From: DAOPZJ01 sp964587625
Lineage (GTDB): Bacteria; Bacillota; Clostridia; Oscillospirales; JAKOTC01
NCBI GenBank assembly: GCA_964587625.1
Contig: CAZPLU010000022.1
Coordinates: 1-40,446 of the forward strand
Direction of reading: 5' to 3'
DNA: 40,446 nucleotides
The notes under the pieces were generated by a model. It saw nothing but the letters and a program-made list of their open reading frames with translations, ran no database searches and was not told where the DNA came from. A program made the translations under genes and the position numbers. Every line of letters begins with the position of its first letter. The stretch's first letter is position 1. Positions 10,301 to 16,668 of the stretch are shown here, piece after piece.

Positions 10301-10381
10301 TTCGCCGTCTCGATGGATTTGCGGGGGCGTGCCGGGCATCATCCGGCGCTCGATAAACTCATCCTCAATCTTTGCAAATGA
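7319..10381 (+). CDS. Glycoside hydrolase family 2 protein (beta-galactosidase/glucuronidase-like)
   Basis: This 1020-residue enzyme has the GH2 domain order. A sugar-binding jelly roll (about 80-220, with WLHFLGADYIANVYLNG) is followed by an immunoglobulin-like domain (about 240-350), a TIM barrel (about 365-690) and a long beta-rich C-terminal part. The acid/base candidate is E493 in SYINEAMP and the nucleophile candidate is E585 in CGEYGTEG. Their 92-residue spacing matches GH2 glucuronidases better than LacZ. GH2 enzymes hydrolyse terminal beta-linked sugars with retention. No signal peptide is present, so a cytoplasmic location and an oligosaccharide substrate are likely. The ribosome site is GGAG in the short gap after the BNR gene. 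Sugar specificity cannot be assigned. Confidence 0.85.
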   Translation: MANEQTNFAKIAAENKATRPGLAQCPPIEYDPVDLTPSKAIAPEVIQKPYEELKKDYWDEIKALRAAYAPFLRDLAPKARKIRKRQYLSEFDFRFETPKDNRNFENAQKGRGDWERVKLPHYRGPVGRWTAFYRSEFKYFASAGKRVWLHFLGADYIANVYLNGRYIGSHEGMFAPFRFEVTKFLRRDKNVLLIELKNDLPTVGIDGDRIDGDKIYAATGLGWDDPQDGWHHCPPGGGIYNKVFLEETPDYFIGDVYMRPNIDAGTAQAWVQVFNATGENYSERGKPDGFTLGVKIFARNFEGKPKKEVLFENIPYTGPGANDYRYEIPMGKFQLWELDKPYLYTARISLYSRDGELLDQCDKPFGMRKFTMDTASAGDKGELFFNNKKIRLRGANDMGHMQLAVCDEDWELLITDILIAKTANMNYYRFTQRLVQDEIYLYCDMLGMLNQTDLPVFGTFRRGQFYEGVRQTGEMERLVRSHPSCVMVSYINEAMPVERDGKDHRHLGRPELERWFECCDRAVKQENPDRVIKRVEGDYDPPTNEGLSDFHCYNMWYTNHALPVGRLYQNRLPAIRTGWKTGCGEYGTEGLDNYDVMISRYPEDWLPKPGGQWLPDKIVFAQSNTMHGDWYEEQEGILNWIAESQRHQAFATKLMTDALRRRSDKIVSTALHLLIDAWPAGWMKTLVGVDRQPKPAFFEFKNSLVPLRLNLRCDRWTAYEGENIPLECWLLNDTRDDHKNLRMVVTMRDDERVLGSWELLSEIEAVNPKCAGLVRAALPKVEKKTDIRFDAALYDGEKMIYGERFTIKTYPKPKIRDKAVCVGQNALIVAKAFGFETEVSAALPPNAEIVLISDNAGDLSNAEALAETGCRVVILPPDSGTLGYRLGEKSIGYDYIHGVYDAVDSAMPFDHEDGVAFVARDPEHPITAEFGPQDFAYLYNADKNFIDAAAVNFIKTEGFDPKPLLFTYAKAGFFDKTAGHKQKLPVVSELAHNLFAVSMDLRGRAGHHPALDKLILNLCK

Positions 10382-10396
10382 AAAGGAAATTTTAAA

Positions 10397-10996
10397 ATGA
10401 AAGTATTGGTCACTTACTTTGACGCGTTCGGCGGCGAGACGATCAACGCCGCACAAAAAGCGGTCGATCTGTTGCCCTCCAGGGTGCATTTTACCCGAAT
10501 CATCGCCGCACAGATCCCCACCAAATACGACGCTTCGGTTGAAGCGATTAAAAACCTGTCGGAAATCCACAACCCCGACGCGTTATTGATGGTCGGCCAG
10601 GCCGCAGGGCGCACGCAGCCCGAACTCGAGCGCATCGGCATCAACTGGGACAGCGCCTCCACCGCCGACAACGACGGCGAAATCCGTTTGAACCAAAAAA
10701 TCCGCCCGGACGGCCCGGACGGGTTGTTCACAACACTTCCGATTGAGAAGATGGCCGCCGCCTGCCGCGAAAACGGCCTGCCCTGCAACATCTCCTACAA
10801 CGCCGGAACTTTTGTGTGCAACCATGTCTTATACAGCATGTTGTATCATGCGGTGGAAAACAATCTTCCGCTCATGGTCGGCTTCTTGCATCTGCCCGCG
10901 ACGATGGAACAGGCATTGACAAAAAAATACCCTTTCATGGAGCCGCGCACCGCGGCTGCCGTGATCAAACTCTTGATTTCGACATTGAAAAATTAA
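10397..10996 (+). CDS. pcp: Pyroglutamyl-peptidase I (pyrrolidone-carboxylate peptidase)
   Basis: This is a 199-residue cysteine peptidase of family C15 that removes N-terminal pyroglutamate from peptides in the cytoplasm. The triad is visible as E78 (ELERIG), C141 (AGTFVCNH) and H165 (GFLHLP). The spacing between these residues equals that known for the Bacillus enzyme (E81, C144, H168). The length is a little short of the usual 200-220. It starts 15 nt after the GH2 gene and is probably in the same transcript, suggesting a catabolic cluster for glycan and peptide scraps. That functional link is inferred. Confidence 0.92.
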   Translation: MKVLVTYFDAFGGETINAAQKAVDLLPSRVHFTRIIAAQIPTKYDASVEAIKNLSEIHNPDALLMVGQAAGRTQPELERIGINWDSASTADNDGEIRLNQKIRPDGPDGLFTTLPIEKMAAACRENGLPCNISYNAGTFVCNHVLYSMLYHAVENNLPLMVGFLHLPATMEQALTKKYPFMEPRTAAAVIKLLISTLKN

Positions 10997-11005
10997 ACCC
11001 GGGAA

Positions 11006-11034
11006 TTGCATCATCGAAAATTGCCGGATAAGAT
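11006..11034 (+). promoter_or_regulatory. Weak promoter candidate before threonine dehydratase
   Basis: TTGCAT (11006-11011) and TAAGAT (11029-11034) are 17 bp apart. A perfect TATAAT overlaps at 11034-11039 but lacks a -35 box at the right distance and would leave almost no leader. Either way the transcript would start just before the GGAGG at 11046-11050. Read-through from pcp is equally possible. Confidence 0.35.
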
Positions 11035-11057
11035 ATAATGACATCGGAGGGATGACC

Positions 11058-12272
11058 ATGACTTGTGATCTCGTGACATTTGAAATGATTCAAAATGCCG
11101 CAAAACGGATGTCGGGTTTGATACACCGCACCGACATCATCAATGCACCCGCCGCGTTTTTCGGCGGGCAGTCGGATTTTTATCTCAAAATCGAAAATTT
11201 GCAAAAAACCGGATCTTTTAAAGTGCGCGGCGCGCTGAATAAAATGAAGACCCTCACAAAAGAAGAGCTCGCGCGCGGGGTTGTCTGCGCCTCCGCCGGA
11301 AACCATGCGCAGGGGGTCGCGCTGTCGGCAAAACTGCTCGGTGCAAAATGCACTGTCGTAATGCCCGAAGGCGCGCCGATTTATAAGATTCAGGCCACGC
11401 GTTCCTACGGCGCGGAGGTCGTGCTGTACGGCCCGACCTTTGACGATTGCAACGCCTATGCCGTCCAATTGGCCGAGGACAAAGGGGCCGTGTTCATCGC
11501 GCCGTTCGATGATCCCGAGGTCATCGCGGGTCAGGGCACCATCGGTCTTGAGATTATGAACGACATGCCCGACTGCGACGCCATATTGGTACCGATCGGC
11601 GGCGGCGGCCTGATCTCGGGCGTCGCGGCGGCGGCAAAAGCTATGAACCCGAAAGTTAAGATCATCGGCGTCGAACCGGAAAACGCCGCCTGCATGCGCC
11701 GGGCGATCCATGCGGGGACGATTTGCCCGTTGGCTTCCGCCACCACGGTCGCCGACGGCGTTGCGGTTAAAATCCCCGGAAAACTTACATACGCCATTTG
11801 CTCACAGCTGCTCGACGACGTGATCACCGTCAGCGAGGCCGAGATCTACAACACCATTTTGATCATGGCGGAACGCATGAAGATGATTGCGGAGGGTGCG
11901 GGCGCCGTCGCCCCCGCCGCGGTCGCGTTCAATAAATACCGCACTTCCGGCAAGACGGTCGCCATCGTCTCGGGCGGCAACATCGACATGAACATGCTCG
12001 ACCGGATCATGGAAAAAGGTCTGATCAGCTCGGGCAGACGCTTCCTGTTCAAAACCATCGTCGCCGACAAGCCGGGACAACTCGGTACATTGCTCAATTT
12101 GATCTCGGATACGCGCGCCAATGTCATGAGCATCGGCCACGACCGGCTTTCCAACCGCACGCGGCTCGGAGAGGTCGTCGTCACGCTCGAACTCGAGACC
12201 CGCGACCACGAGCATATCATCTCCATACAAAACCAACTGCTCGCCAGCGGGTACCATATCCTGTTGGACTAA
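11058..12272 (+). CDS. Threonine ammonia-lyase (threonine dehydratase)
   Basis: This is a PLP-dependent fold-type II enzyme that deaminates L-threonine to 2-oxobutanoate. The Schiff-base lysine is K55 in GSFKVRGA. ASAGNHAQG follows, and GGGGLISG binds the cofactor phosphate. The last ~75 residues (from FKTIVADKPGQLG) form a single ACT domain, the layout of catabolic TdcB-like/short IlvA enzymes rather than the two-ACT biosynthetic IlvA. An ATG at 11052 lies only one base from GGAGG, so ATG 11058 (7 nt spacing, 404 aa) is the better start. The amidohydrolase gene follows after 6 nt. No other isoleucine genes are nearby, so a catabolic role is likelier. Confidence 0.9.
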   Translation: MTCDLVTFEMIQNAAKRMSGLIHRTDIINAPAAFFGGQSDFYLKIENLQKTGSFKVRGALNKMKTLTKEELARGVVCASAGNHAQGVALSAKLLGAKCTVVMPEGAPIYKIQATRSYGAEVVLYGPTFDDCNAYAVQLAEDKGAVFIAPFDDPEVIAGQGTIGLEIMNDMPDCDAILVPIGGGGLISGVAAAAKAMNPKVKIIGVEPENAACMRRAIHAGTICPLASATTVADGVAVKIPGKLTYAICSQLLDDVITVSEAEIYNTILIMAERMKMIAEGAGAVAPAAVAFNKYRTSGKTVAIVSGGNIDMNMLDRIMEKGLISSGRRFLFKTIVADKPGQLGTLLNLISDTRANVMSIGHDRLSNRTRLGEVVVTLELETRDHEHIISIQNQLLASGYHILLD

Positions 12273-12278
12273 AACGCC

Positions 12279-12761
12279 ATGGAACAGATTGCACAACAGC
12301 TTGTCTTTTTGCTGCGAGAAAAGAAGTTAAAAATCTCCGCCGCCGAGTCCTGTACGGGCGGGTTATTTTGCAAACTCCTGACCGATGTGCCGGGCAGTTC
12401 AATTGTGCTGGAACTGTCGGTTGTAACCTACGCCAACGCGGCTAAAACCGCGCTGCTCGGCGTTTCGGAGCATCTTCTTAAAACCGACGGGGCGGTCAGC
12501 AGGCGATGCGCGGCTTCGATGGCGCGTGGGATTTTACGGCTCTCGGGCGCGGATATCGGCGTCGCGATCACCGGAATCGCGGGGCCGGACGGCGGCAGCG
12601 CCGAAAAACCGGTCGGCACGGTTTTTATCGCGGTCGGGATGCCGGGTAGGTATTGGGTGAAAAGATTTTCATTCGGGGATAAAAATTCGCGGGAGCAAAT
12701 TCGGATCGCTTCCGTATTAGCCGCATTTGATATGGCGGTTAAATTCGTCGGCACAATTTGA
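12279..12761 (+). CDS. pncC: CinA C-terminal-domain protein (nicotinamide-nucleotide amidohydrolase)
   Basis: This 160-residue protein consists only of the CinA C-terminal (PncC) domain, which deamidates nicotinamide mononucleotide to nicotinate mononucleotide to recycle NAD. The family motifs AESCTGG (residues 21-27), GAVS in the middle and TGIAGPDGG (residues 98-106) are intact, as is KPVGTVFIAVG. The MocF-like N-terminal half found in full CinA/CinA-PncC fusions is absent. It starts 6 nt after threonine dehydratase with no strong ribosome site, which suggests coupled translation. Confidence 0.88.
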   Translation: MEQIAQQLVFLLREKKLKISAAESCTGGLFCKLLTDVPGSSIVLELSVVTYANAAKTALLGVSEHLLKTDGAVSRRCAASMARGILRLSGADIGVAITGIAGPDGGSAEKPVGTVFIAVGMPGRYWVKRFSFGDKNSREQIRIASVLAAFDMAVKFVGTI

Positions 12762-12786
12762 CGAACACTCTTTTTCATGTTATAAT
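12758..12786 (+). promoter_or_regulatory. Strong sigma-A promoter for the ECF S-component leader
   Basis: TTGACG (12758-12763) and a perfect TATAAT (12781-12786) are 17 bp apart. A TG sits at the extended -10 position (12778-12779). Transcription should start near 12793, about 217 nt before the gene start, which leaves a long untranslated leader. The -35 box overlaps the stop codon of the preceding gene. Confidence 0.88.
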
Positions 12787-12792
12787 GCTCTC

Positions 12793-13009
12793 GTTCCGGC
12801 ATGAAGTCGGAAGCGGCGTATCAAAAAGGATATGCTTGCTCGGGCGCTGCGCCGGAGCGTGGTCCAAGTTCCGTTGAATACCATACCATGAATATTGATA
12901 CCATGAAGGTGTCGCTTTTCCCGAACGGAAGAATTTCCGAAAGAAAAACGGCGCTTTTTCTTTTGCCTGTTTACCCTACTCTACTTACAGAAAGGACTTG
13001 AAACAATTT
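12793..13009 (+). promoter_or_regulatory. Structured 5' leader, candidate riboswitch of unknown class
   Basis: Three consecutive hairpins can be drawn. The first is TTCCG/CGGAA (12794-12798 with 12808-12812). The second is a 7-bp stem 12816-12822 with 12829-12835. The third is GCTC-GGCG/CGCC-GAGC (12838-12858). A second TTCCG (12869-12873) competes with the first for CGGAA. GCGCCG (12849-12854) can instead pair with CGGCGC (12949-12954), which is followed by TTTTTCTTTT as in an intrinsic terminator. TACCATGAA is repeated at 12884 and 12899. I see none of the conserved cores of TPP, FMN, cobalamin or THF riboswitches. Gene control by a ligand is inferred from the long leader ahead of a vitamin transporter. 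Confidence 0.55.
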
Positions 13010-13540
13010 ATGCGTAAAACAAATCTCAGAAAACTGGTCTATTCGGCGATGTTCCTCGCGATTGCGTTTGTCCTGCCGTTTTTGACCGCCAACAACCCGC
13101 AACTCGGAAACATGCTGTCTTTGATGCACCTGCCGGTGTTGTTCTGCGGTTTTATCTGCGGCTGGCCTTGGGGGCTGCTCGTGGGCTTTATTGCCCCGCT
13201 GCTGCGCTACTTCACGCTCGGCGCGCCGCCGCTGATGACCGCGATCCCGATGGCATTTGAACTGGCTGTCTATGGCTGCGCCACCGGGCTGCTTTACAAG
13301 CTGCTGCCTAAAAAAATCGGATTTTTCTATGTTGACTTAATCACCGCGATGGTTTTGGGCCGCTTGGTCTGGGGCGCCGCGAAATACATCCTCGGCGGTA
13401 TCCAAAATACCGAATTCGGGTTTGCCGCGTTCTGGGCGGGCGCTGTTGTGAACGCCATTCCCGCGATTGCCATTCAAATCATATTGATCCCGCCGCTGAT
13501 CTCCGTGTTCCAAAAAAACAAACTGATGCTGAACGGGTAA
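13010..13540 (+). CDS. Solo ECF transporter S component (substrate unknown)
   Basis: This very hydrophobic protein of 176 residues has about six membrane helices and the look of PF12822-type S components, which bind a vitamin or precursor and borrow a shared EcfAAT energy module. Typical features are the early helix after a short basic start (MRKTNLRKLVYSAMFLA), the MHLPVLFCGFICGWPWG loop and a conserved-looking PPLMTAIPMAFELAVYG segment. ATG 13010 was preferred over a TTG at 12998 that is almost inside the AAAGGA ribosome site. No ATPase or T gene adjoins it on this strand. The separately regulated cobalamin ECF cluster lies just across a repeat. The long leader should hold the clue to its ligand. 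Confidence 0.8.
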   Translation: MRKTNLRKLVYSAMFLAIAFVLPFLTANNPQLGNMLSLMHLPVLFCGFICGWPWGLLVGFIAPLLRYFTLGAPPLMTAIPMAFELAVYGCATGLLYKLLPKKIGFFYVDLITAMVLGRLVWGAAKYILGGIQNTEFGFAAFWAGAVVNAIPAIAIQIILIPPLISVFQKNKLMLNG

Positions 13541-13544
13541 AAAT

Positions 13545-13700
13545 TGTCATCCTGAGCGGAGCGCCGTTTACGGCGTGCAGTCGAAGGATCTCGGCACGTT
13601 GAAACCCAAGGGAAAACCATACCGAACACTTCATGTTTCCGAGATTCTTCGACTTCGAAAACCGATGCGAAAGCATCGGTTTTCTCCGCTCACAATGACA
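13545..13700. repeat. 156 bp palindromic intergenic repeat (MITE/REP-like)
   Basis: The ends are imperfect inverted repeats: TGTCATCCTGAGCGGAG at the left, and the complement of a near copy ending ATGACA at the right. Inside, GTCGAAGGATCTCGG (13580-13594) mirrors CCGAGATTCTTCGAC (13639-13653) with one mismatch. Two further hairpins (13561-13578 and 13658-13683) are embedded. The TGTCATCCTGAGCG...GTCGAAGGATCT type of element is a widely scattered intergenic repeat in many bacterial genomes. It lies between two convergent genes and runs into the last codons of thyX. No second copy is in the window. Confidence 0.8.
13658..13683. terminator. Bidirectional intrinsic terminator inside the repeat
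   Basis: AAAACCGATGC and GCATCGGTTTT form a perfect 11-bp stem around a GAAA tetraloop. The flanking A and T runs let it work in both directions. It sits between the 3' ends of the plus-strand S component and the minus-strand thyX, where such a terminator is expected. Confidence 0.75.
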
Positions 13701-14322
13701 CTGCGCCAATGTCGTCGAAGATCACCGGAACGGCTTCCCGAAACGCTTTTAACATCGGACCCGTGAGCTCGCGCATCTGCGGATGCGCTTTCGGCGAGGT
13801 GCGCAGCGCAAAGAAGTGCCGCCATTCGCGCAGGTTCATCGTCATGACCAGCTCGGTTTTCAGACAGTTCGGCAGCACGGCTCTGACCTCGTCCGGGGTT
13901 GCGCCCATGCCGATTAATTGAATATACGCGTTTTCGATCCGCGCCATCGTCTGTTCCCAAAGGGCGTACTTCTGCGGGTCGCCGTCCCAAAAAAACGGGC
14001 GTATAAACGTCAGCTCGCCGCCGAATTTTTCTTTGTTATAATTGCAATACCGCGTGCTCTCCTGGCTGTAGCTGGCCAGACGGTGCCGTACGATCTCATG
14101 ACTGACGCCGCGGTCGCAGACGACTTTGACCGTCATTTTTTCGTGCTCGATCACCGATTCGTGTCCGTTTTTGATCAAAATGCCAATAAAATTCGCGGCG
14201 GAATCGGCCGTGATCCTATCCTCGCTCTTATAACAGACCCTGCCGATCAGTTCGAGGTTGCGCAGCATCCGCTCCCCGTCGGGTTTTTGGATAAATTCAA
14301 ATCCGGGTGCGATGACTTTCAA
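13690..14322 (-). CDS. thyX: Flavin-dependent thymidylate synthase ThyX
   Basis: ThyX makes dTMP from dUMP using methylene-tetrahydrofolate, FAD and NADPH. The signature RHRxxSxxxxSxR is present as RHRLASYSQESTR, preceded by GHESVIEHEKMTVKVVCDRGVSHEIVR-type sequence. I chose the TTG at 14322 (LKVIAPGFEF), giving 210 aa, the family's normal length; the open frame upstream has no family character and overlaps the S-component gene. The gene begins 26 nt after the cobalamin ECF S component with no terminator between, so it is probably the last gene of that riboswitch-controlled operon. Its stop codon and final residues VSL are encoded by the end of the palindromic repeat. Confidence 0.93.
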   Translation of the reverse strand: MKVIAPGFEFIQKPDGERMLRNLELIGRVCYKSEDRITADSAANFIGILIKNGHESVIEHEKMTVKVVCDRGVSHEIVRHRLASYSQESTRYCNYNKEKFGGELTFIRPFFWDGDPQKYALWEQTMARIENAYIQLIGMGATPDEVRAVLPNCLKTELVMTMNLREWRHFFALRTSPKAHPQMRELTGPMLKAFREAVPVIFDDIGAVSL

Positions 14323-14348
14323 TGCTAACCGCCCTTTCTTTTTGGGAT

Positions 14349-15035
14349 TTAAACCCCGTATTTCAATTTGACCCTTTCGAGTTTTTCCCCGAACGGTTTT
14401 GTAAATAACAGCAAAAAGATCACATTTGAAATCGAATACATAATCGTATAAGGCAGCGCCGTACCGAGCGCCGCCAAATAAAGCGTCCAATCGAGCGATT
14501 GGTTGTACCACAGCACCGTCCAAGCGTCCAAAATGACCGAGTATGCAATTCCGGTCAGAAAACCGTAAACAAGCAATAAAACTCGGCTCCTTTTGAGCGG
14601 CGAAGCCATAAAACCCGCCAACAGCCCGATCAACCCCCAGGCGAACATCTGAAACGGCGTCCAAGGTCCCTGTCCGAAATAAAAGTTCGAGATCACCGCC
14701 GACAGCGAGCCGACCAAAAAACCGGCTTCGCCGCCCAAATACATCGCCGTGATAATGGTGAGAGCCGTTATGGGCTTGAATAGCGGGATAAACCGCCCGA
14801 CAACCGACAACGCCACCATGACCGCGACGATGATCAGCCGCCGTGTTCCGATCTGCTTTTTTTCAAATCCGGCAATGAACAACGCCATTGACAAAACCGC
14901 GACCGCAATCGATATAAACGCATATTGCTTTTCGTCAAAGATAAAAATCCCCGCCGCGATGACAGCGGGAATCAGGATAAACGGCACCGAAATTTTAACC
15001 GCTTTGCGCACACCGCCGTTTTTAATCACAATCAT
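14349..15035 (-). CDS. ECF transporter S component, predicted cobalamin/corrinoid
   Basis: This 228-residue membrane protein has about six or seven hydrophobic segments. It includes the ITAMYLGGEAGFLVGSLSA helix and the QGPWTPFQMFAWGLIGLLAG loop common in S components sitting next to EcfA and EcfT. It overlaps the ATPase gene by 14 nt and has an AAGGAGGGG ribosome site. The substrate is predicted from context: the operon begins with a cobalamin riboswitch and carries toroid/DUF4430 proteins. This places it with the cobalamin-type S components (CbrT/CblT-like). Motif reading alone would only support 'S component'. Confidence 0.82.
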   Translation of the reverse strand: MIVIKNGGVRKAVKISVPFILIPAVIAAGIFIFDEKQYAFISIAVAVLSMALFIAGFEKKQIGTRRLIIVAVMVALSVVGRFIPLFKPITALTIITAMYLGGEAGFLVGSLSAVISNFYFGQGPWTPFQMFAWGLIGLLAGFMASPLKRSRVLLLVYGFLTGIAYSVILDAWTVLWYNQSLDWTLYLAALGTALPYTIMYSISNVIFLLLFTKPFGEKLERVKLKYGV

Positions 15036-16668
15036 ATTTCCCCTCCTTTTTCTTATTTGCGCGGCAGAGGAAAACCGCGTCGTCCACGGTCACGACATTG
15101 TCAAAATAACCGCGTGTCATGCGGTTGGCGGCGGTGGTGTAAAAGGTATTTTCGGCAAAGAATTTAGCAGGCGTGTCGATCGAGGTGATCTCGCCCCGAA
15201 AAAACAACGCGCATCGGTCGGCGCACCGCGCGGCGAATTCGACGTCGTGGGTCACCGCGACAATCGTCACGCCCGATTCCCGCAGCTTTTTTAATACGTC
15301 GATCATGCCGTTTTTGGCGTATGCGTCAAGTCCCTTGGTCGGTTCGTCGAGCAAAAGCAACTTCGGTTTGGTCGCAAGTACTTTGGCCAACGCAACGAGC
15401 TGCTGCTCTCCGCCGCTGAGGTCATAGGGATGCTTTTCCGTCAACGATGTGAGGTCATACGGCAGCTCGACCCCGTTCCCGCCGGCTTCGGAAAGCTCTT
15501 CGCGCACGGTATTGCGTAAAAACATCGTCTGCACATCCTGCGGCAGCATGGACAAACAACCCCGATACAGGGATTGATTTTTATACTCTTTCAGCTTTTT
15601 TCCGAACACCTCGATATTTCCCGCGTAAATTCTGTTCAGCCCGGCGGCGCAGCCGAGCGCCGTGGTTTTTCCGGAACCGTTTCCCCCGAGGATGCAAAAC
15701 AATTCCCCGCTGTAAACGGTCAAATCCAATCCCCGCAGCACATCCGGTAATTCGCGGGCATAGCGGAACCACACATCCGTGAATTCAAGCGCGGGGGTTT
15801 CGTCGCGCCGATATTTTTCCTGTTCTTTCGCCCTGATTGAATTTCCATAATGCATCTCGATCAAACGCCGCCCCTCGCGCACCGTCAGCGGACAGGGCGA
15901 CTGCACATCCAACTGATGATAAAGCCGAACAGCGGCGGGCATCGCCTGTAAAATTGCCGGGAATGCGCGCATGTTTTCAGCAATTTTGCGGGAAGCCCCG
16001 TATTCCAAAATCCTACCTTTTTCCATGACAAGCAGTTTATCGCAGACAGGGATTACATCTTCAAGCCGGTGTTCGACTAAAATAACCGTCAGTGCGAGTT
16101 CGCGGTTGAGTTTTTGCACCGTTGCGATAAAATCGGAAGCCGCGATCGGGTCGAGCTGGGCGGTCGGCTCGTCCAAAATTAAAATATCGGGCTGCATCAC
16201 CATGACCGCCGCTAAATTTAATAATTGCTTTTGTCCGCCCGACAACTCGGAAACGCTCCTGTCAAACCACGACTCAATGCCGAAATAGCTCGACATCTCC
16301 GACACCCTGCGGCGGATCACCTGTTGCGGCAATCCCATGTTCTCGAGCCCGAACGCCAGTTCGTGCCAGACCTTGTCGGTCACCAGCTGCTGCTCGGGCC
16401 GCTGCATCACAAAACCGATTTTGCAAGCGGAGGTCTTGTCGTCCAGCGCCTCAATCGGCGTGCCCTTGTAAATAATTTCCCCGGTCTTTTCGCCGAGGGG
16501 CGTCAATTCCCGTTTGAGCATGCGCAGCAAGGTCGTCTTGCCGCTGCCGGTTGCGCCGCAGACCACCGTAAAATCGCCCTTTTCAATCGAAAAAGACACC
16601 TTATCCAGCGCTTTTCCGATGCATAACGGATAGGAAAAACTCAGGTTTTTAACAGTAAATATCTCCAT
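15022..16668 (-). CDS. ecfA: Fused double ECF ATPase (EcfA1-EcfA2)
   Basis: Two complete ABC ATPase domains are joined in one 548-residue chain, replacing the usual separate EcfA1 and EcfA2. The first domain has Walker A GATGSGKT (38-45), LSGGQ (142-146) and LDEPTAQLD (165-173). The second has GGNGSGKT (328-335), LSGGE (417-421) and LDEPTKGLD (440-448). All catalytic motifs are intact. It energises the importer in the cytoplasm by gripping EcfT. The start overlaps the ecfT end by 28 nt and is preceded by GGAGGAA. The final residues overlap the S-component start by 14 nt. Confidence 0.93.
   Translation of the reverse strand: MEIFTVKNLSFSYPLCIGKALDKVSFSIEKGDFTVVCGATGSGKTTLLRMLKRELTPLGEKTGEIIYKGTPIEALDDKTSACKIGFVMQRPEQQLVTDKVWHELAFGLENMGLPQQVIRRRVSEMSSYFGIESWFDRSVSELSGGQKQLLNLAAVMVMQPDILILDEPTAQLDPIAASDFIATVQKLNRELALTVILVEHRLEDVIPVCDKLLVMEKGRILEYGASRKIAENMRAFPAILQAMPAAVRLYHQLDVQSPCPLTVREGRRLIEMHYGNSIRAKEQEKYRRDETPALEFTDVWFRYARELPDVLRGLDLTVYSGELFCILGGNGSGKTTALGCAAGLNRIYAGNIEVFGKKLKEYKNQSLYRGCLSMLPQDVQTMFLRNTVREELSEAGGNGVELPYDLTSLTEKHPYDLSGGEQQLVALAKVLATKPKLLLLDEPTKGLDAYAKNGMIDVLKKLRESGVTIVAVTHDVEFAARCADRCALFFRGEITSIDTPAKFFAENTFYTTAANRMTRGYFDNVVTVDDAVFLCRANKKKEGKYDCD

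Noticed and set aside
11034..11039. Perfect TATAAT before threonine dehydratase as the main promoter
   Set aside because: No -35 box at 16-18 bp, and the transcript would start on the ribosome site; kept only as part of a weak candidate.
12801..13001. 66-codon open frame in the S-component leader
   Set aside because: No ribosome site, overlaps the hairpins and direct repeats of the leader, and its sequence has no protein-like features; it is better explained as structured RNA.
14323..14664. 114-codon upstream extension of thyX
   Set aside because: It overlaps the S-component gene on the same strand, has no ThyX character, and TTG 14322 gives the family's normal length.
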